Shown piece by piece: positions 52,336 to 63,897 of a DNA stretch of 64,000 bases. A model generated the notes under the pieces. The model was not told the DNA's origin and made no database searches. It saw only the letters and a list, made by a program, of their open reading frames with translations. This DNA comes from Aradus depressus (Eukaryota > Arthropoda > Insecta > Hemiptera > Aradidae): NCBI GenBank assembly GCA_963662175.1, contig OY759226.1, positions 25,946,065 to 26,010,064 on the forward strand, read 5' to 3'. Every line of letters starts with the position of its first letter. Position 1 is the stretch's first letter. The position numbers and the translations under genes were made by a program.

Positions 52336-52590
52336 CGTTCCTTTGATAGAAAAGTGACACAAATCAAAAATCATCCTAACTCACAACTGGCGTTTTTCTA
52401 TAAAACAGTATTGTGATCTCGGTAAATAGTAAAGCGACACTTCTGCTCTCTGGTGCCAAAACTGTAAAATTACAGTTGTGTCGTTTTTCCACATAAAAAT
52501 ATTGGCTTCTTGGGTTCATCATGATCAATTATCGCAAAAAATGTCTGTAATGTCATTTTTGACTTGTGTCACTTTTCTATCAACGGAGCG
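52336..52590. mobile_element. 255-bp MITE with roughly 33-bp inverted repeats
   Basis: Left end CGTTCCTTTGATAGAAAAG, continuing TGACACAAATCAAAAAT. The right end is its complement, with three mismatches. ATTT flanks both sides (52332-52335, 52591-52594) as a possible 4-bp duplication. No ORF. Superfamily open. Confidence 0.8.
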
Positions 52591-53595
52591 ATTTCACTAG
52601 TATTTGTTGTATTATTTTTTTAAAAGATTTTTAACTTTTATTTATAACTATAAATGTTCATCTATGTAACGTTTTTAGGACAGTTATTAAAGCTCTCTTC
52701 TCTCCTCCCCCAGGCCTTATTGACACTTAGCCTATTTCAGAGAAGTGGTTTCACCTTACAGACTATACAAATTGGCATAAAAATGTTATTGTATATATAT
52801 TTTTTATTTGGTACATAGTTCATTATTTACTCTTTATTCGAATTAATTTTCTCAACTGTGCAAAACAATTAAACATTTTCAAATATTTATTTTGCACTTG
52901 CAGGTCTACTTAATCCGCAGATATTTAAGAGCATATTAAAACAATCTACTTAAACAAAATAAGTCTGTATGCTTGTTTTAACATGGCGACCAAAGCTTTC
53001 CATCTGTATTCAGGGAAATTGAAAGGCTACTTTACCGTATCTGGTTTTTTAGGCGTGGTGGTGGGGGGGGGGGGGGGGGGCTAGAATATTGTTTTAAGTA
53101 AAATATTGTGTAGTACATCGTTTTAAATGTCCTAGAGAAGGACAATTGGACACCGTTGCTCCTCAATCCATTTCTGGAGAATGTTCCAAGTGAACGATGA
53201 TAATAGACAGGCTACTTGGCGTATCTAATGTTTCAGGGTAGCACAGTATTTTATTTATTTGTCACATACATATGTTTTTATCGAGTTAATACTCACATGT
53301 ATAACTTCAATTCTTATTCTTGAAAACTAAAATATATCTGTATTATGTATTCAATTATTAATTTTGATACTGCCATAATTTATAATATAAATCTTATATT
53401 AGAACATTCCACCTATGTACCAAAAAAAGGTACATTTAAATGGTATTATTGATTTTTTGAAAATCCAATAGCTGTAAACATCAGTGTTTTTTCTGATCTC
53501 ATTTTAATGATAATTTACCGATTGTGTATAATAAAATTATTATTAGTATTTTCGTAACTCCGTTGAATACGAGTTATTCCGTTGGAATAATAATC
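52591..53595. other. No gene; G run at 53063-53081
   Basis: AT-rich. TATA-rich and G-run low complexity only. Confidence 0.35.
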
Positions 53596-54140
53596 AGTAT
53601 ATTACTTCTACAACTTTATGAAGTATAGAGAAAGTTAATAAACCTGATTCGAAAAATTAAGAAAAAAAAAATCTGCAGAATAAATGTATCGATACTAAAT
53701 TTTATATATCTTTATCCAGAACCCTGAAAGCGGGGGGGGGGGGGGGGGGGGGGGGGGGTAGGACAAAAACCCTAGTAACTACCGTTCTAATGAATATATT
53801 GACACTAAATTTCATATGTAAATTCAAAACCCTCTAAGGTCGACACCTATTGATTTTCAGTCTAATCGGGGGGGGTGGGGGGTGGGGGGGGGGGGGGGGG
53901 AGGAGGAGGCTTAACACAAAAACTCTAATAACTGCCGCGAGTAATGTATGTATTGACACGAAATTTAATATATGTAAATTCAAAACCCCATAAGGATGAC
54001 ACCTAATAATTTTCAACGGGATATTCGCCAAAGCGATATAGATAAGTCAATAATTGATTTGTTACCCAAATGATTTTTTTTTTTTTTTTTTTTTTTTGGA
54101 GAGCGAAAACTTAAATACCGACATCGTTTTTTATTTATTT
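53596..54140 (+). repeat. Rep-D copy with expanded G runs
   Basis: Left end (tttatgaagtatagagaaag), blocks with aatgaatatattgacactaa and aatgtatgtattgacacg. The purine tract inside the blocks has expanded to about 27 G (53731-53758) and to an interrupted run at 53866-53900. Confidence 0.78.
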
Positions 54141-54673
54141 ATTTAAACAATAATATTAATTAATTTATAATATTTCATAATCTAATGGTTGTAAAATATC
54201 ACACTCTCAGAAGTATATTATTCCAAATTATACTTTCATTGTTTTGGTGAAACATAAACCATTGAGTTGTGATTGAAATTAGAACTAAAAAAATAATATT
54301 AAAATTGCCATTATGTACGATAGTAGACTAGTGTTGTTGCAATATACTGTAGGGTTGCTCAATAACACTCTAGGTGCGACTTCATTTTATTTATTATAAT
54401 TTATTTAAAATTAAATATTTATTGAATTATTATAATAATAAAAACTTACTAGATGTATTATTATTATTAGTTGTTCTAAATCTTCCCTTACTAAATTAAT
54501 TACATCAACTATTATTTACCTATATTTTATAATTGTTAGTAATGTTCCTTTAAATTATGTTTGTTTCATTAATTTAATTACTGTAATATTAATTAATTAG
54601 ACTAATAATTATCTTGATATTTAATGCAAAATATGTGATTGAAATTTATATATTGTAGTTTATTTTTAGGGGA
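54141..54673. other. AT-rich intergenic DNA
   Basis: Nothing recognised. Confidence 0.35.
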
Positions 54674-54891
54674 AGTTAAGAAAACCTTGAGCACGTCGTC
54701 CTTCGGATGGGACGTTAAGCGATAGCCCCGGGTCTGTGTAAATATCAGGTACTCGTTAACGACCACTATCCTAGGTAAGTAAACCAGGGTAGGCAAAATT
54801 GAGGACTCTGTGAGTAGAGTCGGGCTCATGTCAACCAGTGACGAAAGAGCGCTCTGGTAGTGGGCGATATAACTTGTAGTTATGTCACGGG
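54674..54891 (+). mobile_element. SINE-A, old head-less copy
   Basis: ccttgagcacgtcgtccttc, gactctgtgagtagagtcgg, gctctggtagtgggcgata; ends before an A run at 54889. Confidence 0.83.
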
Positions 54892-54999
54892 AAAAAAAAA
54901 AAAATTGAGAAGTATGTATTTACATTTTAATAAATAAAGTTTTTAATTGCATGTCATGTTTTTTTTTTATAACCTAAAAATTGAGTTAACTCATATTCT

Positions 55000-55719
55000 A
55001 ATTTCTCAGGTGTTTGGGCAAAAGATTGGTAAAACAAATTTATGTTACTTAAAATATTATTTCTATAAAGTATAGCAGTAATACCCGGCGTTGCCCGGGG
55101 AACTTTTACTTTTCTCCCAATATCTCCTATAAGGCTATTCAGTTCCTCGACAGTACATTCATGATGTTATAATTTTCAATTATTCATACGGTCCTTCAAC
55201 TGTAGTAACGCTAGCTTTGGAGCTAAAACTAATTTATTCAAAAAGATTTCCCATTAATCGTTGCAATGGTTTTCGAGATACAAAGATTGCGTGAGTGGAT
55301 GCTGGGATGGACCAGGGGTTGATTAAAAAATAGACCTCAACCTTCCGGTAGATAAAACTTATCTATTCAAAAAGATTCCTCATTAATCATTGCAGTGGTT
55401 TTTGAGTTACAAAGATTGCGTGGGTGGATGCTGGGATGGACCAGATATTGAGGTACTAATACGCCTATAACCTTCCACAGACGATGACGAACAAATTTTT
55501 AAAAAAATTAATCAAGCCGTTCGTGAGTTATAGCGGTACAACGCACAGACATTTTCAGCTTTATATATATGATTAAATATAAACAAAGTAAAATTAATTC
55601 TCCTCTCTCAAATATTCCAACATTCAGTTACATTTGGTAAAAATATTTAAATACACTAAATCCTTTGAATCACAAGACTAATTCTGAGTTAAACCCTTTT
55701 GCCCAAACACCAGAAAATT
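55000..55719. mobile_element. MITE M260, copy split by R500
   Basis: Ends aatttctcaggtgtttgggc and, in complement, aaattttctggtgtttgggc. The interior is split at 55076-55573 by R500. Compare the intact copy at 50348-50608. Confidence 0.78.
55076..55573 (+). repeat. Dispersed repeat R500, copy B
   Basis: Near-identical to 27176-27703, with the same start (taatacccggcgttgcccgg) and end (acattttcagctttatatat). It lacks about 15 bp (around cggaataaggcttatag) present in copy A. Nested in M260, so it inserted later. Confidence 0.86.
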
Positions 55720-55739
55720 TTCCTTACTATATGAAAACT

Positions 55740-55900
55740 ACAGAAACTTAGCGATACCACAAAATTTAGCATGATTCAGAAGCCACTATGTAAATGTAAT
55801 ATTGAGTTTTAGCATGATTGACATTGGTGGGAGAGCGAAAACGTAATTCGTGAATTTGTGCTGGGGATGTACCTAGCCGGTGATTCACCGCCTTTTGTTT
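55740..55900 (+). repeat. Rep-D right part
   Basis: gataccacaaaatttagcat ... gtgggagagcgaaaacgtaa, ctggggatgtacctagccgg, tgattcaccg. Confidence 0.75.
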
Positions 55901-56420
55901 ACTGTCGACTTTACTACTCGATTGATAATCAGTAATTTGTTTAAATTTTGGATCAGTTAAGTAGCAGTCTAATACTGTTGTAGAAAATAACAGATAGCAA
56001 CCAATCACTGTGCCAGGTCATCTGAGACACATTTGATCAGTCAGGACTTCATTTTTTCCAGGAGCTGTAATAATTGTCCATACCTCATTTTAATGATAAC
56101 ACTGTCTTGGTTTGGTTTGTCCACAGGCGAATTATATTTTTCAATAAGAATCTTGTGACTTTTCTATAACTAAAAACGCCAATGGTCCAATATTTTATTG
56201 ACAAATTACGAAATTTTTAACATTAGCCGCAAAATCCTCTGCGTAATGCATTCAATACGTAACAGTACAAAAATATAGTAATCTTCGGGTGAGGTTCGTC
56301 AAAGTAATTCTCCTCGTTTGACTTTCTGTGAAAAAATAATTAAAATCGGGAAAAATCACAAAAAACCACAGGAATAAAAAAATAAATATCCGAAATATCA
56401 TCATGAACGAATCACTTCTG
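55901..56420. other. No recognised feature
   Basis: Nothing recognised. Confidence 0.35.
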
Positions 56421-56423
56421 GAA

Positions 56424-57436
56424 GAAGGGCTCGAGTAACTCAGAGGCAGTGTACGAGGCCCTTTGGGTTTTTATCTGAGAGTTGAAAAAACGGAGCGATG
56501 CATACTGGGGCAAGAGGCCTCAAAATATGGCCAAAATGCAAAAAAACAGATGCAGATTTTAAGGAGGGAGTGAAGGTGGGTTTACTTGCATACAGCTGTA
56601 CAAACATAAACAAGACCATTGCAGCCTTTTAATACCCTCTACATTGCCTCAGTCTATATTTATGTGTTAAAACCCAATCTTTTCACTTCTTTTATTGTCT
56701 TAAATATGGAGATCTCTACTCAAGGTAAGTGTACTGAATCATGTGTACTATCATTAGCGTCACTGATTAATAAGAATTACTGAAAAAATAACAGTTTTTG
56801 TAAAAAACTGATTTTTTTTCTTGTTGCCGGGCACTCGCTTTTCACCTTCTTAAAGTATTTTCATCAGATAACCATAAAATGAAATCCGTTTTTGCGAAAA
56901 TTTATGAAATTGGGAGAAACTTAATTTTAAAGATATAAATTCGTCCGAAGAAGACGCAGACGTTTAATTTTTTTAACAAAATAATTTCATTTTTTAAATT
57001 TCTCAAGCTGTATGAGCTACGACACGTGTTCACCTCCTCTTGAGGAGCAGATGTATTTGTCAAAATACAGTCCTCAATGAAGGGTCGAGGAATTTTTTAA
57101 TTTTTTTTTTTTTTTTCGTGTTCAGCTCACCAAAAAACATATATACAAGTACTATATAAGTTTCATAATTTTGACCAGAAATTCGTTCATTTTGCCCCAG
57201 TGTGCGATGTCAGATACTCGTTAAAGATCTCTCACTCTGTACAGTTAGGAATTTGTTACTTAGGTTAGGGAGGGGTCTTTAGCAAGGACCATCGCTTAAC
57301 GTTCCCCCCGAAGGATGGCGTCCTCATGGTTTTTTCACTTCTCAGGTAAAAAATCTAAGGGCCTTGGCTGGATTTAGAATCCGCGATCTTGAGCTCAGTA
57401 AGCAAGCACGTTACCACTGAACTACCGGCGCCCTCA
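56424..57436. mobile_element. SINE-A inverted pair, split by a 704-bp DNA element
   Basis: Plus half: head remnant (gggctcgagtaactcagagg) to 56500, resuming at 57210 (tcagatactcgttaaagatc). Minus half: 57262-57436 (gaggggtctttagcaaggac ... ctgaactaccggcgccctc). Old subfamily, tail to tail. Confidence 0.8.
56501..57204. mobile_element. 704-bp non-autonomous DNA element, 5-bp duplication
   Basis: CGATG lies at 56496-56500 and 57205-57209. Termini CATACTGGGGCAA and, in complement, CACACTGGGGCAA (12 of 13 match). No ORF of note. A 5-bp duplication with CAC-type termini recalls Transib, but the heptamer does not fit CACWRTG exactly, so the superfamily is open. Confidence 0.8.
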
Positions 57437-58074
57437 AAAATAGAATATAAGGTTTTTATTAATATTAGAAATTTTATATTAATTTATCTTCTTTATTATT
57501 TATTTATCATTATTTTATCTTTATTAATATTCTTCTCATATGTGATTGCATTCTAAGATCTATGTTGATGTAATAACATGTAAGTTGTTTTGACTTACAA
57601 AATTGTATGACGTGTTCAATTACCATGTTATGGTTTAACATAAATAAATATTGTTATTATTATTTACGTCGATAAAAGGATGAAATACACAACTTAATCC
57701 TCTTCTCCTGATGATGTCACTTGCAGTAAACTCGTTCAAGTTATGGAAGATCTGTGAACATAAGTGTTTTTTTTATTATTTTGATCAATGGGATTTTGAA
57801 TAAACTACGACTCTCTTTTTATGAAAACATAACTACTTTTCAAACATTATATTTTTTTTGTTTTTTTGTTTACCAAATAAGATAGTTCATATATACTTTG
57901 TTACCAATGAAATTTCCTAGTTTTGTTACTTATATGTCAATTTTTCTAATTATTTTCAGCATAAAAATCGATCAAATCTCAATCAATTGTTTTATATGTT
58001 CAACATCATTCAGTATTTTTCAAAATTTGATCAGTATAAGGTAAGTTAAAAAATATATATATATTTGGGTTGTG
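57437..58074. other. AT-rich intergenic DNA
   Basis: Nothing recognised. Confidence 0.35.
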
Positions 58075-58399
58075 AGGCGCCGGTAGCTCAACAGTTTGCG
58101 TGCTTGTCTTCTGAGCTCAAGACCGAGGCCCTTAGTTTATTTTATCTGGGATGTCAAGTAATCTTAAGCACGCCGTCCTTCAGATGGGACGTTAATCGAT
58201 GGTCCCGAGCCTGTACGATGAAAGGTACTCGTTAAAGACTCCCTACCCTAGGTCAATAAAAATTTAGGGTAGGCAAAATTTAGGACTCCCACATTAGAGT
58301 CAGGCTCATGTCCACCAGGTGACGAAAGAGCGTTCTGGTAGTAGGCGATATTACCTCGTAGTTAAAGCCCGGGCATGAGTCATAAAACCTAACCTAAAC
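58075..58399 (+). mobile_element. SINE-A, young copy with 13-bp duplication
   Basis: TATTTGGGTTGTG at 58062-58074 and TATTCGGGTTGTG at 58400-58412 (one mismatch). Head lacks the B-box region (sequence jumps from gagctcaa to gaccgaggccc). Tail cataaaacctaacctaaac. Confidence 0.92.
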
Positions 58400-58669
58400 T
58401 ATTCGGGTTGTGTAGAGATTCTACATTCAGAGGGCAAAAATCCGGGGCGCCGATTATGTATAAAAAAAAATAGATAATTTGTAAAAGTGAGAAGTGGTAT
58501 TGACATAAAATCATTTCATAAAATAGTGGATTAATAATAAAATATTTAAAGATTAAAATTAAAATAAAATAAAATTACATTATATGTAAAATTTAATATT
58601 TGAAAAAATGTTTCTCTAAAAAAGTAACTTTGAGGGCGCCAATTTCATGTTCTATTTATAATAATACAT
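58400..58669. other. AT-rich spacer
   Basis: Nothing recognised. Confidence 0.3.
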
Positions 58670-58905
58670 AGTTTTTCACAGCTTTATTATTCTCCTAATT
58701 TATTTTTGATCTGGTAAAACTCCCATCATCAGTGTCTTTCATTTATTTCTTGATTTTCATTGTCATCAATATTTTCCTTGTATTGATCACTATAAAGGTC
58801 AGCAAATAAATTAAAGACACTGATGATAGTTTTTTTTCTCGAAACATCTATTTGCTTGGTTGTTAAGATAAATAATAAGGTGGTAAAATGCTGTGAAAAA
58901 ATATA
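58670..58905. repeat. Palindrome with CTGATGA motifs
   Basis: tttttcacagctttatta, aactcccatcatcagtgtct and, inverted, aaagacactgatgatag ... gctgtgaaaaaat. The right arm has CTGATGA (58820-58826) and GAAAC (58841-58845), but only a weak stem II lies between. A possible decayed HP relative. Confidence 0.55.
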
Positions 58906-59029
58906 TATTATATAAAAACGTTTTCTGTGATTTATATTTTATTATCTAGTTCATACATAAATAAGTTCCTTCTTCAATCAAAGTACAAAGCAGAACTTGA
59001 TACTAGTATTTAGAAAGAAAATAAGTCTG

Positions 59030-60370
59030 TGAATTACCGGCACAAAGTAATAAACTAAGTTTTCTCTCTCCCTCCATAACTAATGTACCGTTTGGGATTA
59101 AAATCAATAGTTGTGTCACATTGGGCATCTGAATCCTCAGACTAAATTTTAAGTCTATAAATTCATTAGATCGGCAGTTATTAAGATTTATGAATCGAGC
59201 CCTTCTCCTCTGATCTCCCACTTCTCTATGATTGATTCGACTGAAAATTGATAGTTGAGTCCACCAGGATCAAAACTTACAATATCCAAAAATCAAAATT
59301 TTGGGAATTTGCCTAAAAACCGCTCTCGACTACTATTTGCTTCGCCGGTTCTTGCAAAGGGTTTTTTTTTTTTTTTACATCCTGTTAGCACTTTAAAATA
59401 AAATACATACAAAAAAAAACGGATTTTTATATAGCGTTATAAAAATAAAAGCAGTAACATTTTGGATAATGTGAGTTTTGAAACCAATGTTTGGATAATG
59501 TGAGTTTTGATTGCCACCACATAGGATAATGTTAGTTTTGTTCCCAACTTTCTCAAACAAGTATAAATAAATTAAAAACATTCTACATTTTCAAATGCAA
59601 TGTAAATTTATTGTTACAATTATAACAACTTAAAATAATTTTAAAAAATGATAAATGATTAAAATTGACATATAATAGGTAAAAATATTAGCATGTTGTA
59701 ATTGAACAAAAAAATACAGCACAAAATAAACCTCTTTGAGAAGGTTATGCTTGCAAATACTGCTTTCTGATTGGTTAAAAGATGCAGAGTGTCAGAACTA
59801 ACATTATCCACTAGGATAATGTTAGTTCTGACTCCAACCCTCAACTTCTAGGCTCATTATACCTAGGACATGGTGAATTTTCAATCTAACTAACGCCATT
59901 TTTGAATTCAGCTCAAAAAATTGCAAAAAGAACAACTCCTTTCTCAATTTTGATAATTTTGGATATTGTGAGTTTTGATTTTAGAGGACTCAGTTGTCGT
60001 CTTTATGAGGTTTTGAAATTACATATAAAATTTCGTGTCAATTCATTCATTAAAATGGTAGTTATTAGAGTTTTTGCTTTAAGCCTCCCCCCCCCCCCCC
60101 CCCATCTCTTTTTTCCTTCGGCCGATTTGGCTGAAAATCAATAGGTCCTTATGGGGTTTTAGATATATATACAAAATTTTTTGTCGATACATTCATTCTA
60201 TGGAGAGTAATCGTATTGACAGGATATTCACAAATATACATCATTCTTTATTTTTTCATTTTTCTAATTAGCGATCGGGAAACATGAAATTCTGTTGAAA
60301 ATTCAACATCGAATTTCTGACAAATTACATAACTTCCCCTATACTTCGTATAGGTTGGGGAAGTAACAAA
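59030..60370 (-). repeat. Rep-D copy, minus strand, split by a 735-bp element
   Basis: 59030-59256 (gtgaattaccggcaca, tccctccataactaatgtac, ctgaaaattgatagtt) joins 59996-60370 (gtcgtctttatgaggtttt ... acttcccctatacttcgtat, aggttggggaagta). Complete apart from the insert. Confidence 0.82.
59257..59991. mobile_element. 735-bp non-autonomous DNA element, 4-bp duplication
   Basis: AGTT flanks both sides (59253-59256, 59992-59995). Ends: GAGTCC then ATCAAAACTTACAATATCC, and in complement GAGTCC then ATCAAAACTCACAATATCC. The motif GGATAATGTgAGTTTTG is repeated inside at about 59463, 59491, 59523 and 59815. GAG termini with a 4-bp duplication recall Sola, but no transposase is present to test this. 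Confidence 0.82.
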
Positions 60371-60660
60371 GAAAACAATCCATTATTGACTAATGTCAAT
60401 CTTATTAAAAGAAACCAAACAAATACTTGGCAATATCGACATTAGATTAACAATAATCTGTAAGCCATTTTGTAGAGTGTTGTCTGTGGTCGTGGGTGTA
60501 AGGATTGTTCGAAGTCGAGTTTTGCCAGGAATATTGTTACATAAGGGGTAGAGGATGCTGGATCAATAACACGGTGGGTTCCAGTCAGCTCACACATGTG
60601 TGTAGCTTCCACAGCAGCCCACCGACATCATCTCTTCATCTTTAAACATGAAATAGAACC
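60371..60660. other. Unassigned, moderately GC-rich segment
   Basis: 60440-60640 (gagtgttgtctgtggtcgtg, cacggtgggttccagtcagc, ccacagcagcccaccgacat) has more balanced composition than its surroundings and no repeat partner in the window. It may be a non-coding exon or promoter segment of a neighbouring gene. No splice or ORF evidence. Confidence 0.3.
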
Positions 60661-61269
60661 AGGTACAGAGAAATTGTCAATTTATAACATTTCCTAAATA
60701 ATATCAACTCATTTTTCAATAATTGCAGTAAAAAATTAAGGAATTTACTTTTTTAAAAAAAAATCCAAAATTATATAAACATAACTATTTATTTTTTATT
60801 TTCCTCTTTTTCTCCATTATTATTTATTTTTTCAAACAATAAAGAATTTATAGCTAATTTTCAATTATTTAAATTAATATATATTACACTTTTTATTGTG
60901 TATCTTATTATATGATTTTATTTTATTTACACAAAACATGGTTTTAGTCTTAATGAACTTAACTTCAAAATGAAATATGTGTATACCTTTATATTTTAAA
61001 TTATTTAAAATGGTATATTTTAAATTTCTCTTCATGAAACACTATGCCACTATTTTCAAAATAATTAATTGTTAATTTTTCCCAAACTGTACCACAGTTA
61101 TTGATAATTTAAAGTTTTTCATCCAAATTGCAGTGAAATGAATTAAAAAAAAGGATTGAACATAAATTTATTTCACTTCAGAAAAATCCTACAAATGAAA
61201 TTGGATTAGGATTAGTTTTATAAAAATTTAAAAACCCAGGACTCCCATTTTCTTTCGGACATTATACAG
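60661..61269. other. AT-rich intergenic DNA
   Basis: Nothing recognised. Confidence 0.35.
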
Positions 61270-61316
61270 TCTGAAGGACGGCGTGCTCAAGGTTTTTTCA
61301 CCTCCCAGATAAAACC
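61270..61316 (-). mobile_element. SINE-A fragment
   Basis: tctgaaggacggcgtgctca, ttttttcacctcccagat; about 45 bp only, then (TA)n. Confidence 0.75.
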
Positions 61317-61318
61317 TA

Positions 61319-61319
61319 T

Positions 61320-61393
<74 letters not shown>

Positions 61394-61405
61394 ATATATA
61401 TATAT
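61319..61405. repeat. (TA)n microsatellite
   Basis: About 33 TA units with one TG interruption. Confidence 0.93.
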
Positions 61406-62810
61406 GCTTTACTAAACAATTGAGAAATGTCTTATTTTAATAAGTTTTAGCATCCAACACTGCCTTACAATATATTTAATTGAAATATTGGAATGGACTT
61501 TTTAGAATCATTAATAATAATAATCTTTATTTACAGGACTGACAATATACAATTTACAAATTGTTAAGTGTACGTATTTAAATAAATTTACAAACGAAAG
61601 AAGAGAATAATAATAAATGTATACAGACATATATACATTATTAATTTCAACAACATAAATTTATAAATTTGGTACCATAAGAATACAATGATACAATACA
61701 ATAAGAAAGGTATGAATAAGACACACTTTAGAAGAAAATAAAAAAAATAAATATATGTATATAAATCATTTAAAATAAATATTAATAATAGACAAGTTGT
61801 AATTATAAATAATGAGAACTAAAATGGTTCTAATAACAACAATAATTATAATTTTAAATGATAATAGAAATATAATTAAATAAAAGAAGAGAGTAAAGAA
61901 AAAATAATAATAACAATACTTACAGAAAATAAGTTAAAATGAAATCTTAAAATGGAGTTCATATTTATACAATTAATATTTGGAGAATGAATACTGCAGA
62001 AAAAACAAATATACTAAGCTAATTTACAATAATAGAAAAAATATAAAAACATTTATATAGAGAACTACATACATATATTATATGATATGATCATGATTAT
62101 GATATTGTCATGACTAGACACATTAAACTGCCAAAATGATAATAATAATCACAATTGAAATAATAACATAAATACTACCTAGATGTTCAGATCACAAGAA
62201 TAAATAATTTACATAGAAATACATCTTAGAAAAATACTTTTTTTCTAATTTCATTGGATCTCCCATTTAGTTTTGCTTTTAAAAACACAAATCAATAATC
62301 CTTTTACTTTAAGACAAGCGTAATTCATTTCATAATTTAATTATTTCTGAAAATTAGGCTTAATGTGCTTACACTTTTTTTTTTCTATTCGACAGAAAAC
62401 TCTAAAATATTTTGATGATTTCTGAATTTATTTTTATCATTATATATATATATATAATATAGTGTAAAATAGTGGTAATATTGTTGACCCGATAGTAAAA
62501 ACGCATACTTGAAAGACAAGCCTAAATAATGAAAAAATAATTTAATATAATGTTGCAAATCGTTGCCGATGTCTGTGACGCTTCCTATTGGATTAATTAA
62601 TATTGTATCTAAAGGTCAATAAGCTATCTTTTAAAATAAATGTATGTTCTATATTCGAATATCGCGTTATGGTTTAATTTTATTGGATATCGTTCATTGA
62701 CTTTTATTCCTCCATATAATTAATAAGATATATATATATATTTATTTGCAGTCTTTATTTATAACGTTATCAAAAGCCTTAATGTATATATTTCATTTTA
62801 AGTTGACTCT
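61406..62810. other. AT-rich intergenic DNA; possible LINE tail at 61509
   Basis: 61509-61540 reads attaataataataatctttatttac, similar to the (TAA)n-CTTTATTT junction at 31557. The rest is very AT-rich with no gene. Confidence 0.4.
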
Positions 62811-62938
62811 TGAGAGAGGAACATATCCTTGCAGTGATTCTACAAAGGGTAAAGGAGATGCGTGCGCATGTTTGCCTCATCTGCCATCTTGAAGTGAACC
62901 AACTATACTCATTCCTTTTTGTTCCCTTTTCTTCCAGG

Positions 62939-63121
62939 GCGAGCGTTGCCATGAAGGGGAGCCCCTGGCGAGGGGTCGTCTACTGCTTCCTCTGGTACTT
63001 CAGTATCCTCTGTGGGTTCCTTACACTCTGCTGTCCACTTCTACCTGTTCTGCTCATCAGCAACCGTCTTTACAGGAATGCTATGGACCTCATTTTTGCT
63101 GCCTGGGAACTCTATCCTGTC
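62939..63121 (+). CDS. LCLAT1: Lysocardiolipin-acyltransferase-like gene, first coding exon (partial gene)
   Basis: Acceptor TTCTTCCAG ends at 62938. Thirteen untranslated bases precede ATG at 62951 (context GCCATGA). The exon encodes 57 residues, MKGSPWRGVVYCFLWYFSI, a hydrophobic segment (roughly 8-36) with CPLLPVLL, then SNRLYRNAMDL and WELYPV. It ends in phase 0 before GTATGT (63122). An N-terminal membrane anchor followed by LYR and the WELYP-like segment is the start of LCLAT1/AGPAT-type enzymes. These acylate lysophospholipids, including lysocardiolipin, in ER and mitochondria-associated membranes. The catalytic NHxxxxD motif would lie in the next exon, outside the window. Because an acceptor precedes the ATG, at least one 5' non-coding exon should lie upstream. 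Family assignment rests on the N-terminus only. Confidence 0.72.
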
Positions 63122-63472
63122 GTATGTATTCTATTTGATCTTCAAAGTTTTTTTAAGTCCCCGGTTATACATACGGTCTATCGATACAAGTGAAGTATCG
63201 ATACTTTTTGGTTGACAACGGTTGATTTTCAACCAAGTCGGTAATTTGGTTTCAGATGGAGAGTGGAAACTTATTGGATTTATTCGCGCAGTACATTGCC
63301 AAAGATTCCATGTCGACATTGTTTTATTATTATTTATTATAAAGTGTCAGTAGGAAGTTGTACAATAAGTTGCCCTTGTCTCTGAAAAATCTGAACTTTA
63401 ATGGTTTTGTAAATCAGGTAGTGGTTTTGCTAAACGACAACCCTGTATATAGCATGGGAATATTATGATCTA
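63122..63472. other. LCLAT1 intron 1 with a Rep-D fragment
   Basis: 63210-63320 has Rep-D right-end sequence (ttttcaaccaagtcgg, gatggagagtggaaacttat, gcgcagtacattgccaaaga). Confidence 0.6.
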
Positions 63473-63802
63473 GTTAGTTATTATGACTCAGGCCCGGGCT
63501 TTAATTACGAGGTCATACCGCCTTCTACCAGAGCGCTCTTTCATCACTCTGATGGACATGAGCCCGACTCTACTATGGGAGTCCTAAATTTTGCCTACCC
63601 TATATTTTTATTCACCTAGAGTAGGGGGTCTTTAACGAGTACCTGACATCGTACAGGCTCGGAACCATCGCTTAACGTCCCATCTGAAGGACGGCGTGCT
63701 TAAGTTTATTTTACCTTCCAGATAAAATAAACAAAGGGCTTCCAACCCACGACCTTGAGCTCAGAAGGCAAGCACGCATACCACTGAGCTACTGGCGCCC
63801 TC
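63473..63802 (-). mobile_element. SINE-A in LCLAT1 intron 1, 12-bp duplication
   Basis: TATTATGATCTA at 63461-63472 and 63803-63814. The tail on this copy reads ataactaac on the sense strand rather than (CCTAA)n, yet the body is of the young type. It lacks the B box (fused across agggcttccaacccac). Confidence 0.92.
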
Positions 63803-63897
63803 TATTATGATCTAAAATTCTAAATCAAATACTAATTATTGTATTTGTTTTGCATCTAATTGTGACTATAAATAACTATGTAAGGCTGTTATAATAC

